Shown here: in pieces, positions 25,083-33,620 of the stretch
How positions within the stretch are numbered: position 1 is the stretch's first letter
Layout of the letters: every line of letters starts with the position of its first letter
NCBI GenBank assembly: GCA_035293945.1
Contig: DATGLV010000002.1
Coordinates: 210,129-274,128, forward strand
DNA: 64,000 nt
DNA from: VAZQ01 sp035293945
GTDB taxonomy: Bacteria > Pseudomonadota > Alphaproteobacteria > Rhizobiales > Xanthobacteraceae
Direction: 5' to 3'
The notes under the pieces: generated by a model
Told to the model about the DNA's origin: nothing
Databases searched by the model: none
The model's input: the letters and a program-made list of their open reading frames with translations, nothing else
Translations under genes and position numbers: made by a program

Positions 25083-26750
25083 TCAACGCGCCCAGCACAC
25101 CAGCCAGTTCATGGTCACCGGCCGGTTCTCGTTGACGGCGAGCCACCGGTCGGACGACCCCCAACGCTTCAAAGTGGGGAATTGGTTCGGATCGCGCGGC
25201 CCTTCCGACACGACCTCGATGTCGTGGCTCTTGGCGAAGCGCTCGTACAAGGTCGACGTGATCGAGGGGTTGATGAAGTCGTGGCATTCCACGATGACAT
25301 CGCAGGCCGCAATGCTGGGCACCTCCGCGGGATCGAGCAGCTGCAGCTCGCCCCCCTCGCAGTCCACGAACAGCAGGCTACGATCGCCGTTGGAAATGAC
25401 ATTACGCAGAGTATCGAATGTGCATGTTCCTCCGACCTTCGCGCGTGCATCGACCTGATTGAGCGCCGCAGCGCGGGAGCATATCGCCTGGGCGCGATCG
25501 CTGGTGTCGAAGGCGAATATGCGCGACTGCGGCAGCGCACGCGCCATGCCGACGGCGTAGTAACCCTCGGCGCAGCCAACGTTGATAACGGTTTTTGGAG
25601 CGCGACCGATCGCCTTGGCGATCGCCGGGTGCAATTCCGCCTCGTAGCAGCCGAGCAGCTTGGGCGCGAGGTCGCCGTCGCCCCAGGAGGCCTCCGGCAG
25701 CATGGCCATGCCGGCAAATGGGCCGCTCAGGACGTTGCCATGCTGGGATTCGAACAGCGCCTTGGTGATCTCCGCCCGCCGACGAGCTTGATATGGCACT
25801 TGCAGCTCCTTCTCGAGCTGCGCCATCCGGCCGCGAATGGCTTCCAAAAGCTTGTGGTAGTGCAGCAACCGCGCGCTGTACTCATTGAGCAGGGCGGATT
25901 CATCGAAGGTGTGCCGACGCAACTTCCGCCGCGCCTCGGCAGCGCGATTCTGCAACAACGCGCGGACCACGGTGCCATCCCGGGCGAGCGGGATGTCATA
26001 TCGCTCCGGCGCGGTGAATCCGCTTTCAATGAACAGGTCGACCTCTCGGTTGCAGGTTCGAATTTCGATCAGGTCGAAGCAACCGTGCACGCCGACGAAC
26101 TGGCCAAATGATTCTTTGGTGAAATAGATCAGGTGGCCGGCGGCTTGGAACCCGCGCTGAAGCAGGCGCACCTCATTGGGAATATCGACCAGGAGCAAGC
26201 CGCCGGGCTTGAGCACGGAGGTGAACAGATCCATGGCCTGATATGGATCCGTGAGGTGCTCGAGCACGTGGGAGATGCAGACCAGGTCGAAGAAGCTTTC
26301 GAACTTTCCTGACTCGAGCTCCTTGTGCTCGATGAGCGTGACCAGCGGGTCAGTCTTCAGCAAGGCAACGAATTGCGGGTCCATCTCGGTGACCCAAACC
26401 TTGTCGGCGATAGCGCCCAGCTCGTGCCCAAGGGAGCCTTCCGCGGTCCCATAGTCCAGCGCGGCCGAGATCTTGAGGCCCGGCCGCTGCTCCAACAGAT
26501 AGGCGATCTGGCTCCTTGCCTGCGCCAGCCCCTTCTCGCGCTGGCCGACCATCGCCTGCGCATCCAGCTTTCCGCGATAGAAGTGCTTGTAATAGGACTC
26601 GAGCCCGCGGTCGGAAACATATTCACTTTGCACGAAGTTGCAGGCGTTGCATTGAATTATGTTGATGCCGAAATTGCGGTTGCCGGCGATCTCGCGCAGG
26701 TTGGTCGATGCGCAGATCAGACAGGAATTGAACGGACCTTCTTTCGGCAT
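25083..26750 (-). CDS. Double-headed methyltransferase (zinc-motif class I + FkbM)
   Basis: This 555-aa protein carries two methyltransferase domains. The first begins with a four-Cys zinc-like motif (CLIC about residue 10, CNAC about 35), then the SAM motif ALDYGTAEGSLGHELGA, CISHVLEHLTDPYQAMDLF and LKPGGLLLVDIPNE. The second, from about residue 330, has VINVGCAEGYYAVGMARALP and LLFVDCEGGELQLLDPAEV, an FkbM-like core. A coiled-coil linker (about 270-310) joins them. I prefer ATG at 26750, since the AAAGGG site abuts the ATG at 26759. It would add two methyl groups or act at two positions on a glycan. A perfect CtrA box lies about 155 bp upstream. Confidence 0.8.
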   Translation of the reverse strand: MPKEGPFNSCLICASTNLREIAGNRNFGINIIQCNACNFVQSEYVSDRGLESYYKHFYRGKLDAQAMVGQREKGLAQARSQIAYLLEQRPGLKISAALDYGTAEGSLGHELGAIADKVWVTEMDPQFVALLKTDPLVTLIEHKELESGKFESFFDLVCISHVLEHLTDPYQAMDLFTSVLKPGGLLLVDIPNEVRLLQRGFQAAGHLIYFTKESFGQFVGVHGCFDLIEIRTCNREVDLFIESGFTAPERYDIPLARDGTVVRALLQNRAAEARRKLRRHTFDESALLNEYSARLLHYHKLLEAIRGRMAQLEKELQVPYQARRRAEITKALFESQHGNVLSGPFAGMAMLPEASWGDGDLAPKLLGCYEAELHPAIAKAIGRAPKTVINVGCAEGYYAVGMARALPQSRIFAFDTSDRAQAICSRAAALNQVDARAKVGGTCTFDTLRNVISNGDRSLLFVDCEGGELQLLDPAEVPSIAACDVIVECHDFINPSITSTLYERFAKSHDIEVVSEGPRDPNQFPTLKRWGSSDRWLAVNENRPVTMNWLVCWAR

Positions 26751-26906
26751 CTGGCGCATCCCTTTGTGCGACCCGGACGCATCTGCTGATGCCTGCGGCC
26801 CGGGCCTGCCGCGGCGCGTGAACGCGTCTCAAGTGATTCCAAGTCTTGAAAGCCGCGGCCGGACAGAACTGGGCCTTTCACGGATGCCAGTAGTGGGACA
26901 GTATGG

Positions 26907-26921
26907 TTAAGGTCCGCTTAA
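26907..26921. promoter_or_regulatory. CtrA-type box upstream of methyltransferase operon
   Basis: A perfect TTAA-N7-TTAA match, TTAAGGTCCGCTTAA, in the 192-bp gap between the end of TPR-glycosyltransferase paralogue 2 and the methyltransferase operon (start 26750). It is the clearest sign that the decoration island is under the same regulator as the flagellar genes. Confidence 0.6.
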
Positions 26922-26942
26922 CGTATCGCGACACCGCTCGGA

Positions 26943-28640
26943 TCAGCCTGATGATGCCAGAAGCCGCCCAAGCTCACTGCGCACGCGCGCGAGCACGCTT
27001 TCCCATTCGCCGAATCGCGACTGGCGGAACAGTCGGGCCGTCGGATACCAGGGGCTGTCCTCGCGTTGGAGCAGCCAGCGAAAGTCGGGGGTGAACGGCA
27101 GCAGCACCCAGACCGGCTTGCCGAGCGCGCCGGCGAGGTGCACCACGGCGGTGTCGACAGCGACGACGAGGTCGAGCTGTGAGATCACGGCCGCAGTGTC
27201 AGCAAAGTCTCGCAGCTCGCGGCCGACCTCGATGAGGCCGGCATGATGCGCAAGGATCGGTTGCTCCGCGGCGGCGACTTCGTTCTGCAGGCTGACGAAC
27301 TCCACTCCGGATAGGCTCAAGAGCGAGGCAAAGCGGGCCAGCGCGATCGAGCGGTTATGATTGTTCTTGTGGGTCGCGCTCCCGGCCCAAACCACGCCGA
27401 CCCGGGGCAACCGCTGCTCGCCCAACCGCGCGCGCCAATAAGCCACGCGTTCCACTGGCGCCTGCAGATAAGGAACTTCCGCCGGAACGGTCTCGAGCGT
27501 GGTGCCAAGAGCGAGCGGCAAGCTCATGAGCGGACAATGCAAATCGAAAGCAGGCAGCGCCTCGCCGCGAGCAAAAATCTCCGCTGCGCCATCGATGCCG
27601 GTCAGGAGCGACTTGAGTGGCGCATGCACCTCGAGCAGCACGGTTGCGCCCTTTGCCGCCACCGACTTGGCATAACGCACGAACTGAAGCGTGTCGCCGA
27701 ACCCCTGCTCGGCATGCAACAGGATGGTCTTGCCGGCGATCGGCTCCTGCCCAAGCCAGAGCGGCGCCGCGAAATTGCGTCGCTGCGGTGCCCAGCTCGC
27801 CTGCTGCCAACGCCATTCGTAAGCGCGCCAGCCTTGCGCGAGCTCGCCGAGGCGGAGACGGACGAGGCTCGCATACCATTCGGCCTCCGGCCGCAGCTTC
27901 GGCAGCGCGGCGGCCGCCGCGTAGTAGGACAGCGCCTCTTCGAACTGGTGCCGGTCGGCGCAGATGTGGCCCATATTGATCAGAATTTCCGGAATGCCCG
28001 GGTCGAGAGTCGAGGCTTTCGCGTAGCTCGCGAAAGCTTCGTCGAGACGCCCGAGCTCCGCCAGCACGCCGCCGCGGTTGTTGAGGACATCGATATTGTC
28101 GGGACGCAGCGTCAGCAAGCGATCGTAGTCGGCAAGGGCCGCATCGAGGCGCTTGAGGCGATACAGAGCGTTGCCTCGTCCGTGCAGCGCTTCCACGTGA
28201 CTGGGGTCGACGGCGAGCGCCGCATCCCAGCTCGTCAATGCCTCGCCGATGCGCCCGAGCGTCGACAAGGTGACAGCGCGGTTGCTGAGCGCTTGCACAT
28301 GGTCCGGCCTGAGCGTGACCGCCCGCTCGAAGCTGGCGAGCGCGTCTTCGTGTTGCCGCAAGCCATCGAGCACCAGGCCGTAGTTCGCATGCATGTCGGC
28401 CGATCGCGGCTCGGCTCTTAATGCCGCGGAGATCAGTCGCAGCGCTTCCGGCAAGCGTCCGTGCTGAAAATTCGCCAGACCGAGCAGATGCAAGGCGTCC
28501 GCGCGTGCCGGGTCGACCGCAAGGATGGCCGCATAAATGCTCGCAGCCTCGTGCAAACGGCCCTGCCGGTGCAGCGCTTTAGCTTCCTCAATATCAGGAA
28601 TGGCATCCGGTCGCGCGACGCGGTCGGCCGCCTCGCTCAT
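26943..28640 (-). CDS. TPR-glycosyltransferase fusion, paralogue 2
   Basis: This 565-aa protein has about seven TPR units (residues 20-280) and a GT9-like domain (about 290-550). Landmarks are HAEQGFGDTLQFVRYAK, CPLMSLPLALGTTLE, GVVWAGSATHKNNHNRSI, AVDTAVVHLAGALG and DSPWYPTARLFRQ. The ATG at 28640 overlaps the stop of the giant upstream gene as ATGA, so the two are translationally coupled. Frame extension upstream (to 28703) is inside that gene. Its product should be a cytoplasmic glycosyltransferase; the TPR part probably recruits the acceptor protein. Confidence 0.82.
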   Translation of the reverse strand: MSEAADRVARPDAIPDIEEAKALHRQGRLHEAASIYAAILAVDPARADALHLLGLANFQHGRLPEALRLISAALRAEPRSADMHANYGLVLDGLRQHEDALASFERAVTLRPDHVQALSNRAVTLSTLGRIGEALTSWDAALAVDPSHVEALHGRGNALYRLKRLDAALADYDRLLTLRPDNIDVLNNRGGVLAELGRLDEAFASYAKASTLDPGIPEILINMGHICADRHQFEEALSYYAAAAALPKLRPEAEWYASLVRLRLGELAQGWRAYEWRWQQASWAPQRRNFAAPLWLGQEPIAGKTILLHAEQGFGDTLQFVRYAKSVAAKGATVLLEVHAPLKSLLTGIDGAAEIFARGEALPAFDLHCPLMSLPLALGTTLETVPAEVPYLQAPVERVAYWRARLGEQRLPRVGVVWAGSATHKNNHNRSIALARFASLLSLSGVEFVSLQNEVAAAEQPILAHHAGLIEVGRELRDFADTAAVISQLDLVVAVDTAVVHLAGALGKPVWVLLPFTPDFRWLLQREDSPWYPTARLFRQSRFGEWESVLARVRSELGRLLASSG

Positions 28641-31600
28641 GCGCGCCGCTGCCCGGCCAATGCCTCGAGCTCTGCACGCACGCGAGCGAACACGCTTTCC
28701 CAATCGTCGATGGCGGGCTGCCGAAAGAGGCGCGCGGTCGGATACCAGGGCGAATCCTCGCGCCCAAGCAGCCAGCGAAAGTCCGGTGCAAAGGGCACCA
28801 GCAGCCAGAACGGAGCGCCGATCGCTCCAGCGAGATGCACCACCGAGGTGTCCACCGAAACAACGATATCGAGGAGCGAGATCAGCGCTGCCGTATCTGC
28901 GAAGTCGGAGAATTCCTCACCAAGCGGGATCACATTGGGGTGGCTTTGCAAAATTGCCGCATCGCCCGGCCCAAGCTCCTTCTGCAGGGTCACGAATTCC
29001 ACTTTCGGTGTCGCAAACAGCGCGGCGAAGCGCTTGAGGGCTATGGATCGATTGCGGTTGTTGACGTGTGCAGCGCTACCTGCCCAGGCCACGCCGACGC
29101 GGAGCATGCCGCTCTCCCCGAGGCGTCGACGCCACTTGGGAACACGATCCTCCGGCACCGGGATGTAGGGGATCTCGGCCGGGATAGTGTCGAGCTCAGT
29201 GCCGAAAGCGAGCGGCAAGCTCATCATCGGACACTGCAAATCGAACGCGGGCAGCTTCTCCCCCATGGCATAGATGCCGGCGATGCCTTCGACCCCGGCC
29301 ACCACTGTCTTCTGAGAGGCCTGCACCTCCAGGATGACCTTTGCACCGCGTCGCGCCAGCAGAGGGGCGTAGCGGGCGAACTGGAACGTGTCGCCGAGCC
29401 CTTGCTCGGGGTACAGCAGGATGGTCTTACCCGAGACCTCCTCCTGGCCCAGCCACAGCGGCTCCTTGAACTTGCGCCGATGGGGTAAGGTCTCCTCCTT
29501 CTCCCAGCGAATCTCGTAATTCTTCCAACCGTCCTTGAAGTTGCCCAGAGTCAGCTGCGCCAAGCTTGCATTCCATCGCCCCTCAATGCCTTGGGGCCGC
29601 AGCTCGAGCGCCCTCAGATAATTGGCCAATCCCTCTTCAACCTGACCCAGCGAGCCGAACGCATTGCCGCGGTTGACATAGGCCTCGACGAACTCCGGAT
29701 CGATCTTCAGGGCTTTGTCGTAGCTCGCCATCGCTTCGTCGTGGCGGCCGAGCATTGCCAGAGCGAGCCCGCGATTGTTGTAGCTCTGCGCATCGTCGGG
29801 AGCGATGGCCGCGGCCCTGTCGTAGCTGTCGAGGGCTTCACTATAGCGCTTGGCCTGCATCAACGCGCCGCCGCGACCGATATGCGCCACGTAGTGGTTC
29901 GGCTCGAGCGCCAATGCCTTGTGAAATTCCATTAGCGCGTCGTCGAATTGCTTGAGTCCCGTCAGGCTGTTGGCGCGATTTGTCAAAATATCGGCTGAGT
30001 CGGGCCGAAGCGCCAGCGCTTGATCGTACGCGGCGAGCGCCTCCTCATGTCGCTTGAGCTTGGCAAGCGTGACGCCGCGATTGCTGATTGCCTCGACCTT
30101 GCCGGGGTCCTTCTCAATGACGTGCTCGAATGCCTGCAGGGCTTCCTCGTAGCGCTCGAGCGCCAAAAAGTTTCGCGCGCGATTGTGCAGCGCTTCGATG
30201 TGACCGGGATCGATCGCGATCACGCGGTCCCAGCTCGCCTGCGCCTCCTCCCGGCGCTTGAGCGCGGCGAGAGCAAGGCCCCGGTTGTTGAGAGCGTCGA
30301 GCCGGTTGCCCTCGAGTGCCAATGCCGCGTCATAGCTCTCGAGCGCTTCCTGATGCCGCCCAAGAGCGATCAACGCGTTGCCGCGGTTGTATCGGGCATC
30401 GGCATAGTCGGCGCGCAAAGCCAGCGCCATATTGCAGCTCGCCAGCGCCTCCTGGGGCCGCTTGAGCTCGAGCAGGGTGACGGCGCGGTTGTTGAGCAGC
30501 TCGGGATGCTCTGTCGCGATCTTGAGTGCCGCATTGTAGGCATCGAGCGCCTCTTGGTGGCGCTTGAGCGCCGCAAGCAGCATGCCGCGACGGTTGCATC
30601 CTTCGATGTGACCGGGCGATAGCGACAGCAGCCGATCGTAGCCTTCGAGCGCCGCTTCGCTGCGGCCGAGCTCGGCCATGGCGTTGCTGCGATTGAACAA
30701 GGCATCAACATGGTCGCGTTTGCGCGACAGCACCTCACCATAGCTCGCAACCGCCTCCTCCAAGCGGCCGAGCGCCTTGAGTGAGTTGGCGAGGTTGTAG
30801 AGTGTGCTGAGGTCGCCGGCTTTGAGCGTGAGAGCCTTTTCGAAGCTCTCCAACGCCTCCTCGTGGCGCTTCAGCGCCGCGAGAATGACGCCGTAGTTCG
30901 ACAGCGCGGGCACCGACTTGGGATCGGTCTTGAGGGCGGCGGCCACCAGCCGCAGGGCGTCAGCCGATCGGCCTTGCTGGTGCTTGAGCACGCCGCGCAG
31001 ATGCAACGCGTCAAATTGGTGGGGGTCCGCTTGCAGAACCGCCTCGTAGATCTTTTCGGCTTCAGCCAATTGTCCTTGCTGGTGCAAAGCCAGAGCCCGC
31101 GCGATCAATGGCGCGGCTTGCGGCGCTTGCTGCCGCACCGGGGGGCGGACCTTCGAGGGCGCCATGTCCTTCACCTTGCTCTTGAGCTCCTGAACGACGC
31201 GATCTAGAACCGGACCCCAATCGGCCGGGTGCGGTTGGCGGAACAGGCGCACTGACGGGTACCAGGGCGAATCCGCCCGATCGAGCAGCCAGCGGAAGTC
31301 GGGCGAGAAAGGCAACAGCAGCCAAGCCGGCAGGCCGAGCGCGCCGGCCAAGTGCGCCACCGAGGTATCGACCGAGAGGATCAGGTCGAGCTCACTCATG
31401 ACTGCTGCCGTATCGGCGAAATCGCCAAGCTCGTGGCCGACCAAAGTCACATTCGCGTGCTGCCGCAGCAGCGCCGCATCGGCGTCGCTCATACCTTTCT
31501 GCAAGCTCACGAAGTCTAGGTCCGGCACAGACAGCAGCGACTCGAAACGCACAGGCGCGATCGAGCGGTTGCGATTGTTTTTGTGAGTAGCGCTTCCCTC

Positions 31601-33082
31601 CCAGGCGATGCCGACCCGCGCGCGCCGTCGCTCACCCAAGCGGCTGCGCCAACGGGCGACCCGTTCCGGCGGCACATCGAGGTACGGGACCGCGGATGGG
31701 ATGCTGGCGAGATCGGTGCCGAAGGCAAGCGGCAGGCTCATCAGGGGGCAATGCTGGTCGAAGTCTGGCAAGAGCTCGCCCTGGGCCAGCACCGTGGTGA
31801 CACCTGTCACACCGCCCATCAACGCCTTGAGTGGCGGCTGCACTTCGAGAAGGACCCGCGCCCCGCGTTCGGCCACCAGTGGAACATAGCGGACGAATTG
31901 CAGCGTATCACCCAATCCTTGCTCGGCGTGCAGCAGGATGGTCTTGCCGGCGAGCGGCTCGGTCCCCAGCCACAGCGGTTGTTGGAAACTGCGTCGCCGC
32001 TCGGCCCAGCTCTGCTGGCGCCAGCGCCATTCGTATTCCTGGAAGCCTTCACGCAAGGCGCCTGTGGTCATGAGCAGAAGACTGCGATTGAAATGCACCT
32101 CGGCATGATTGGGATCGAGCCGGAGCGCGGCATCGAACTCAGCCAGCGCTTCCTCACAACGATTGAGCCCGTTGAAGGTCACGCCGAGATTGTTGAGCGC
32201 CACGACGTTGTCCGGCCGGATCGCGAGCGCACGCCGATAGTCGGCGATCGCCTCATCATATCGGTTGAGCGCGCGCAGGACATTGCCGCGATTGCTCAAG
32301 GCTTCGGGAAAACCGGGACGTAGAGCCAACGCGCGGTCGAGGCTCGCCAGCGCCTCCTCAAACCGGCCGAGGCCGGCCAGCGCATGACCTCGGTTGGTCA
32401 GGCATTCCACATGAGTGGATTCGCGCGCGAGCACCGCATCATACCTTGCGAGCGCCTGCTCCAATTGTCCAAGCTCTGCGTGCGCGCGTCCCGAGCTCGC
32501 CAGAATATTGTTGTCATCAGGATTGAGGCGCCGGGCCCGTTCGAACACCGCCAAGGCTTCGGCCGGACGCTTGAGCTCAATGAGCGCGTTGCCGCGGTTG
32601 TTCAGCGCCGTAGGATGATCGGGGCTGACCGCGAGTGCGGCATCGCAGCTCGCCAATGCCTCTTCGTAACGACGCAGCTTGAGAAGCATGTGGCCGCGGT
32701 TGATCAGAGCATCGACATGGGTGCTGTTGAGCGCCAGCGCCCGCTCATAGCTTTGCAGCGCTTCCTCGCAACGATCGAGAGTTTTGAGCGCTACGCCGCG
32801 GTTCGACCAGACATCGGCGGATTGGGGCGACACCTCCAACGCGGTGTTGAGTAAGCGCAGCGCCTCGGCGCTGCGGCCCTGCTGCTCGCGCAACACGCCC
32901 AAGAGGTGCAAGGCGTCGAAATGGCGCGGCCGCACCTTAAGGATGCGCTCGTAGAGCGTCTCGGCTTGGTTGAACCTGCCCTGGCCCTGACAGCTGACCG
33001 CATGGGCAATCGCCTCGGCGAGGATCTCATCCTCCCGCCGTCCCGCCGGCGGCTTTTTCTTCCGCGCTGTCGAACGCCCCAT
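28637..33082 (-). CDS. Tandem double TPR-glycosyltransferase, 1481 aa
   Basis: This protein contains two complete TPR-plus-GT9-like modules. Module 1: TPRs about residues 30-350, then a transferase domain about 375-630 with HAEQGLGD, CPLMSLPLAFG, GIAWEGSATHKNNRNRS, VDTSVAHLAGA and DSPWYPSVRLFRQ. A short linker (about 632-655, including KDMAPSK) leads to module 2: roughly 15 TPRs (about 655-1190) and a second transferase domain (about 1207-1475) with YPEQGLGD, CPMMSLPLAFG, GVAWAGSAAHVNNRNRS and DSPWYPTARLFRQ. It most likely arose by fusion of two tandem genes. ATG at 33082 was chosen; a GTG at 33142 is also open. Both active-site motif sets look intact. Confidence 0.85.
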   Translation of the reverse strand: MGRSTARKKKPPAGRREDEILAEAIAHAVSCQGQGRFNQAETLYERILKVRPRHFDALHLLGVLREQQGRSAEALRLLNTALEVSPQSADVWSNRGVALKTLDRCEEALQSYERALALNSTHVDALINRGHMLLKLRRYEEALASCDAALAVSPDHPTALNNRGNALIELKRPAEALAVFERARRLNPDDNNILASSGRAHAELGQLEQALARYDAVLARESTHVECLTNRGHALAGLGRFEEALASLDRALALRPGFPEALSNRGNVLRALNRYDEAIADYRRALAIRPDNVVALNNLGVTFNGLNRCEEALAEFDAALRLDPNHAEVHFNRSLLLMTTGALREGFQEYEWRWRQQSWAERRRSFQQPLWLGTEPLAGKTILLHAEQGLGDTLQFVRYVPLVAERGARVLLEVQPPLKALMGGVTGVTTVLAQGELLPDFDQHCPLMSLPLAFGTDLASIPSAVPYLDVPPERVARWRSRLGERRRARVGIAWEGSATHKNNRNRSIAPVRFESLLSVPDLDFVSLQKGMSDADAALLRQHANVTLVGHELGDFADTAAVMSELDLILSVDTSVAHLAGALGLPAWLLLPFSPDFRWLLDRADSPWYPSVRLFRQPHPADWGPVLDRVVQELKSKVKDMAPSKVRPPVRQQAPQAAPLIARALALHQQGQLAEAEKIYEAVLQADPHQFDALHLRGVLKHQQGRSADALRLVAAALKTDPKSVPALSNYGVILAALKRHEEALESFEKALTLKAGDLSTLYNLANSLKALGRLEEAVASYGEVLSRKRDHVDALFNRSNAMAELGRSEAALEGYDRLLSLSPGHIEGCNRRGMLLAALKRHQEALDAYNAALKIATEHPELLNNRAVTLLELKRPQEALASCNMALALRADYADARYNRGNALIALGRHQEALESYDAALALEGNRLDALNNRGLALAALKRREEAQASWDRVIAIDPGHIEALHNRARNFLALERYEEALQAFEHVIEKDPGKVEAISNRGVTLAKLKRHEEALAAYDQALALRPDSADILTNRANSLTGLKQFDDALMEFHKALALEPNHYVAHIGRGGALMQAKRYSEALDSYDRAAAIAPDDAQSYNNRGLALAMLGRHDEAMASYDKALKIDPEFVEAYVNRGNAFGSLGQVEEGLANYLRALELRPQGIEGRWNASLAQLTLGNFKDGWKNYEIRWEKEETLPHRRKFKEPLWLGQEEVSGKTILLYPEQGLGDTFQFARYAPLLARRGAKVILEVQASQKTVVAGVEGIAGIYAMGEKLPAFDLQCPMMSLPLAFGTELDTIPAEIPYIPVPEDRVPKWRRRLGESGMLRVGVAWAGSAAHVNNRNRSIALKRFAALFATPKVEFVTLQKELGPGDAAILQSHPNVIPLGEEFSDFADTAALISLLDIVVSVDTSVVHLAGAIGAPFWLLVPFAPDFRWLLGREDSPWYPTARLFRQPAIDDWESVFARVRAELEALAGQRRA

Positions 33083-33168
33083 CAAGCCAATCCGCTGGCG
33101 AGAGAATGGCGGCCGGCCCGCCCGCAGCGGGTCGCAGGCCACCGCTACGGAACATCCCCCACCCGTGG

Positions 33169-33183
33169 TTAACGAGCCGTAAA
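33169..33183. promoter_or_regulatory. Imperfect CtrA-type box of the TPR-GT operon
   Basis: TTAACGAGCCGTAAA, TTAA-N7-TAAA, lies 87 bp upstream of the 1481-aa gene and in the region shared with the divergent small-peptide gene. The surrounding 18 bases are identical to those at 19857-19874 before fliX. Confidence 0.5.
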
Positions 33184-33365
33184 TCAGGCGGGTATTTTGG
33201 CCAAAGCTGCCGGTCCGACTGAGCCGCGCCGCGCGCTGTGACGGCGGTCACGGATTCTGACAAATCCAAACGACATGTCGACGAGGCTTGAACGAGCGCG
33301 GCCTGCCCTCCGTCTAATGAACGTGCAGCGATCCTGCCCCCGCAACCTCAGGACGGAGAATTGCC

Positions 33366-33539
33366 ATGAAGAGCCTCGTCGACCTTATTGATCGTGCGGC
33401 AAAAGATCCCGAATTCCTCGCCGCCGCCCTGCCCGCCGAACAGCTGAAGACCGCTTTGGGAATGCCGAGTTCCTCCGAGCACGAGATCGCGCAGACCCTG
33501 CAGGCGCGCATCTCCCATGCAACTCACGGCAAGCAGTGA
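33366..33539 (+). CDS. 57-aa leader-like peptide, candidate modified-peptide precursor
   Basis: This short gene encodes 57 residues beginning MKSLVDLIDRAAKDPEFLAA and ending ISHATHGKQ. ATG at 33366 has a strong GGAGA site seven bases upstream. The N-terminal two-thirds is an amphipathic helix with the pattern DPEFLAALPxxxLKTALGM, reminiscent of Nif11/nitrile-hydratase-type leader peptides of ribosomally made natural products; the short C-terminal part is polar with no Cys. It is followed 81 bp later by an acyltransferase-like gene and a PqqD-M50 gene in the same direction. Function as a precursor is inferred from this context; the peptide could instead be a small regulatory protein. Confidence 0.6.
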   Translation: MKSLVDLIDRAAKDPEFLAAALPAEQLKTALGMPSSSEHEIAQTLQARISHATHGKQ

Positions 33540-33620
33540 TCTCAAAGCTCCTGCGATCCGAGCCGCTTTCGCTCCCAAGGCTGAAGGCGGCAACTTCTCT
33601 CAAGCTTGCGGAGAACCGTC

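Noticed and set aside
28637..33082. Regular DNA spacing (~102 bp) that could suggest a CRISPR-like array
   Set aside because: The spacing is that of 34-codon TPR units in an open frame; there are no identical direct repeats with unique spacers.
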